A DNA stretch of 15,943 nt, taken from Candidatus Accumulibacter vicinus (GTDB lineage: Bacteria > Pseudomonadota > Gammaproteobacteria > Burkholderiales > Rhodocyclaceae). The position numbers and the translations under genes are program-made. The notes beneath the pieces are model-generated. The model ran no database searches and had not been told where the DNA came from. It saw only the letters and a list, made by a program, of their open reading frames with translations. Positions 14,018 through 15,943 of the stretch are shown piece after piece (position 1 is the first letter of the stretch; each line of letters opens with the position of its first letter). The DNA lies in assembly GCA_002425405.1 (NCBI GenBank), contig DIME01000154.1, positions 35,634-51,576 of the forward strand. Reading direction: 5' to 3'.

Positions 14018-14254
14018 CCGAAAGCTAGGAAAGCGGCGTGAGAGAGCCCGCCCGGAGGTAGACAAGGATAGGATATCCAACGCCACTTCCGCCAGTGTTC
14101 CAGGCTCTGATCGGCCCTGACAGCAGTCGTGCCGACGGCGCCTCAAAACCTCGCCAGAACCGCAGCATCAGGATGGCCATGATGGTGCAAGCGGTCCCTG
14201 ACGAGCCCGATCGGATCGTCTTCGTGCGGCCTTTGCCAAGCGCCGGGCGGTGGC
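14018..14254. other. Intergenic gap after the envelope cluster
   Basis: No supported gene or clear terminator. Open frames on the minus strand here are continuations of the IS91 remnant without recognisable homology. Confidence 0.4.
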
Positions 14255-14380
14255 CGCTTCGATGCGCACGCCGGCGTCGAGCGAGAAGCCGCCGCCATCT
14301 TCCGGCGCAAGCACACCGCGCCGGGCCAGTGCGCGCAGCAGACGCCAGCGGACCTGGGCCTGCACTTCGGGTCGGGGCAG
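14255..14380 (-). mobile_element. IS91-family (Y2) transposase fragment
   Basis: On the minus strand LPRPEVQAQVRWRLLRALA, RRGVLAPED and GGGFSLDAGVRIEA match the central part of IS91-type rolling-circle transposases. A small gap lies between the last two blocks, where relatives have about ten more residues. The HUH and catalytic-tyrosine regions are absent. It sits just downstream of the pyrophosphatase gene and interrupts sequence that continues past the homologous point in copy A. Inactive. Confidence 0.65.
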
Positions 14381-14446
14381 CGCTGGCGTGAAACGTCGCC
14401 GCTCCGAGAACCCACCATCAACCGCGAGGGGTGCCTCTGCTCACCT

Positions 14447-14936
14447 TGGTGCAGGCTGCCGTCTCCGATCAGCAGCCGCCGTTCGATCAGAAGCGGGTCC
14501 GTGGCCCCCGCCACGGCCCGCGCAAGGGTTCGGCACGGGCGATCGCCAGCGACGCGGCGCACCAGCCTTCGCAGGCATTGCGACCGGGGCGGCGGCGCCA
14601 GAAGTTCAGGAAAGCCTTGCAGCGCGCGTAGAAGCGGAAGAAACGCAGGACGTTCCGGCGTTCCGCCGGGGTCAGCGCGTGCGCACTGCAGATCAGCTTG
14701 TCGTCGCTCATGCCGCGGTCGGTGAGGGTCACCGCCCCCCAGGCGCGCACCCGCAGGCGGGTACCGAAAGGCAGGCGGGGTCCGAGTACCAGGGCGTCGA
14801 GCAGATCGCCCTCGAGACCGAGGAAGTTGGGGACGGAGCCGTAGTTGAAGGGGCAGGGCAGCGGCGAAACGAAATCGACACGCCCCGTGGCGCCGCGCTT
14901 GAGGAAACTGCCGCGCGGCACCTCGATCACCACCTC
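14447..14936. repeat. Pyrophosphatase duplicate, copy B (490 bp, full length)
   Basis: Direct repeat of 7513-7859, differing by one 143-bp block (14549-14691) absent from copy A and by scattered substitutions. Left of 14447 it abuts the IS91 remnant. Confidence 0.9.
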
Positions 14937-14990
14937 GACTTCCGGCGCTTCGTCTTCGCTGCGGGGTGGATCGAGGCGTAACCGGGGCAT
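14487..14990 (-). CDS. Inorganic pyrophosphatase-like protein (family I fold)
   Basis: A 167-aa protein that would hydrolyse pyrophosphate to phosphate if active. Family I signatures are present: VVIEVPRGSFLKRGATG (Lys31), FNYGSVP (Tyr50), LEGDLLDALVLGP for the metal loop, TLTDRGMSDDKL (Asp91, Asp96/97, Lys98), FFRFYARCK (Tyr121, Lys125) and CEGW. In the metal loop the usual DGDPxD reads EGDLLD, so the first Asp is replaced by Glu and the Pro is lost, which may alter metal binding or substrate. The start at 14990 lies 9 nt after the hydrolase stop, with GGAG overlapping that stop region, so the two form an operon. The C-terminus (PLRGPWRGPRTRF) is odd and may be a frameshifted tail. A second, truncated copy is at 7513-7859. 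Confidence 0.85.
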   Translation of the reverse strand: MPRLRLDPPRSEDEAPEVEVVIEVPRGSFLKRGATGRVDFVSPLPCPFNYGSVPNFLGLEGDLLDALVLGPRLPFGTRLRVRAWGAVTLTDRGMSDDKLICSAHALTPAERRNVLRFFRFYARCKAFLNFWRRRPGRNACEGWCAASLAIARAEPLRGPWRGPRTRF

Positions 14991-14999
14991 CGCGCAAGT

Positions 15000-15734
15000 C
15001 TACTCCAGCTTGCCGCCGCTTGGAGCAAGGAAGCGCAGCAGCCAGGCACACGCCAAATCGATCGCCTGCTGCCAGTCCGTCTCTTTCATCAGGTGTTCGG
15101 CGTCGGGAAACGATTGATGGCACAGCCGGTCGGGATCGTTGCGATACCAGTCCGTCAGCTCGGCGTGCAGCGCTGCGGCGGCCGCGGCGGGAACGACTAC
15201 GTCAGCGCCCGCGGTCACCGACAGGAGAGCGGTTGGAAAGAAACGATCGACCGCCAGCCGAGAACCGTCCGGACGCCCCCTGGCGGGCGAACCGAGCAAC
15301 GCGACGGCGGCACGCAGCCGGCGTTCGCGAGCAATCGCGCCATAGACGATGCAAGCGCCCATCGAAACGCCAGCGGCACCGATTCGCTCCGCATCGGCCC
15401 CCCCGCGATCGATCAGCCTATCAACCAGCATCGGCACTTCATCGACGGTTTCGGCAACCAGCGAATCGAAGAGCGGCTGCGCTTCGCGCGCGGATCGCGC
15501 CAGGCGCTGCGCAAGGTCGGGCGACTGGCGCTCGCCGTGGCCGACGGAGTCGATTCCCACTGCCAGCAAGCCGGCACCGGCAAGCTGAGCAAGCTCGCTG
15601 CGATGCACTTCCTTGTCGGCACTCCAGCCATGAAACCACAGCACCGTCGGCAATGGGCCGATCGCTGCCCGCGGGCGGGCGATCAGGGTCGGCACCTCGC
15701 CGAGCCAAGCATGCGTCCAGTCGATTGTCATCAT
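15000..15734 (-). CDS. Alpha/beta hydrolase (dienelactone hydrolase or YitV-like esterase)
   Basis: A 244-aa cytoplasmic hydrolase counted from the ATG at 15734, chosen because AAAGGG lies upstream and the fold begins here; the open frame continues to 15935, but those residues look non-coding. Motifs are WFHGWSADKEVH (oxyanion-hole region), GIDSVGHGER, nucleophile elbow GVSMG (Ser124), TAGADVVVP (acid Asp178) and DAEHLM (His214), a complete Ser-Asp-His triad in the usual order. A signal peptide is absent. The pattern HGW-S-KE near the N-terminus is typical of YitV-like carboxylesterases, but the substrate is unknown. It heads an operon with the pyrophosphatase-like gene. Confidence 0.9.
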   Translation of the reverse strand: MMTIDWTHAWLGEVPTLIARPRAAIGPLPTVLWFHGWSADKEVHRSELAQLAGAGLLAVGIDSVGHGERQSPDLAQRLARSAREAQPLFDSLVAETVDEVPMLVDRLIDRGGADAERIGAAGVSMGACIVYGAIARERRLRAAVALLGSPARGRPDGSRLAVDRFFPTALLSVTAGADVVVPAAAAAALHAELTDWYRNDPDRLCHQSFPDAEHLMKETDWQQAIDLACAWLLRFLAPSGGKLE

Positions 15735-15943
15735 CGGTAGCCCTTTCCGGCGAATTCCGGCTAACGGTCGTGACTTTTCCAGGCCCCCGATCATGAAAGT
15801 CATGACCGCTTCCCTGCCTTGCACGCCGGAATCATTCGCTGGGCGCAGAGCATGCGCTGCGAATTCCCCCTCCCACGGCCGGGTGCGATTGAAAGTGTTG
15901 GTCAAAGTCCCTTGTTCAATGGGGGTGTGATTCAAAGTGATGC
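15735..15943. other. Upstream region of the hydrolase operon
   Basis: No gene is supported. On the minus strand the frame is open but lacks a ribosome site. CATGA-AAGT-CATGA, a pair of near-symmetrical half-sites, lies at about 15793-15806 and may be regulatory. The outer part (about 15885-15943) resembles an insertion-sequence end or its flank, but this cannot be confirmed. Confidence 0.3.

Noticed and set aside
1..15943. CRISPR array, tRNA, rRNA or phage attachment site
   Set aside because: No regularly spaced repeats, no cloverleaf and no rRNA-like sequence were noticed on either strand by eye.

Overview
The window looks like an accessory, partly decayed stretch of a GC-rich betaproteobacterial chromosome. 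The RtcB type, the PEP-CTERM protein with a likely RpoN promoter, the DUF1254/DUF2092 exported proteins and the IS4, IS701 and IS91 remnants would all fit a Rhodocyclales or 'Candidatus Accumulibacter'-like genome. That placement is inference: no rRNA, tRNA or housekeeping marker is present.

Layout. (1) 1-2495, minus strand: an rtcB operon. rtcB (RNA ligase) is followed at 3 bp by a 64-aa basic protein and then by an unrecognised gene that carries two apparent one-base lesions and leaves the left edge. Upstream of rtcB are a perfect inverted repeat, a strong intrinsic terminator and an 11-codon ORF with an excellent ribosome binding site. (2) 2828-6101: a gene graveyard. It holds a HipA C-terminal remnant, a methyl-accepting chemotaxis protein broken by one in-frame amber codon, an internally deleted IS4 transposase, and a GGDEF-EAL gene reduced to three fused pieces. 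(3) 6166-7195, minus strand: a complete PEP-CTERM protein with its own terminator, a long leader rich in inverted repeats, and a good sigma-54 (-24/-12) promoter match. (4) 7404-9920, minus strand: a chimeric ORF (IS701 transposase N-terminus fused in frame to a truncated pyrophosphatase copy), then an intact DUF1254/DUF1214 lipoprotein with a palindrome in its upstream region. (5) 10117-14017, plus strand: a truncated Uma2-family nuclease gene abutting a five-gene envelope cluster. The cluster encodes an OmpA-type lipoprotein (two frameshifts), an outer-membrane beta-barrel, a small two-cysteine periplasmic protein, a DUF2092 protein and a His/Gly-repeat secreted protein. (6) 14255-15734, minus strand: an IS91 remnant, the full-length pyrophosphatase-like gene and an alpha/beta hydrolase.

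How it fits together. Every product of the 10607-14017 cluster carries an export signal, so it may build one cell-envelope assembly. It is the best candidate here for an uncharacterised system. The two pyrophosphatase copies are direct repeats about 6.9 kb apart that flank the DUF1254 gene and this cluster. Several lesions are single-base changes and could be assembly or read errors; others (IS4, GGDEF-EAL, pyrophosphatase copy A, Uma2) are clean internal deletions or truncations that cannot be explained that way.
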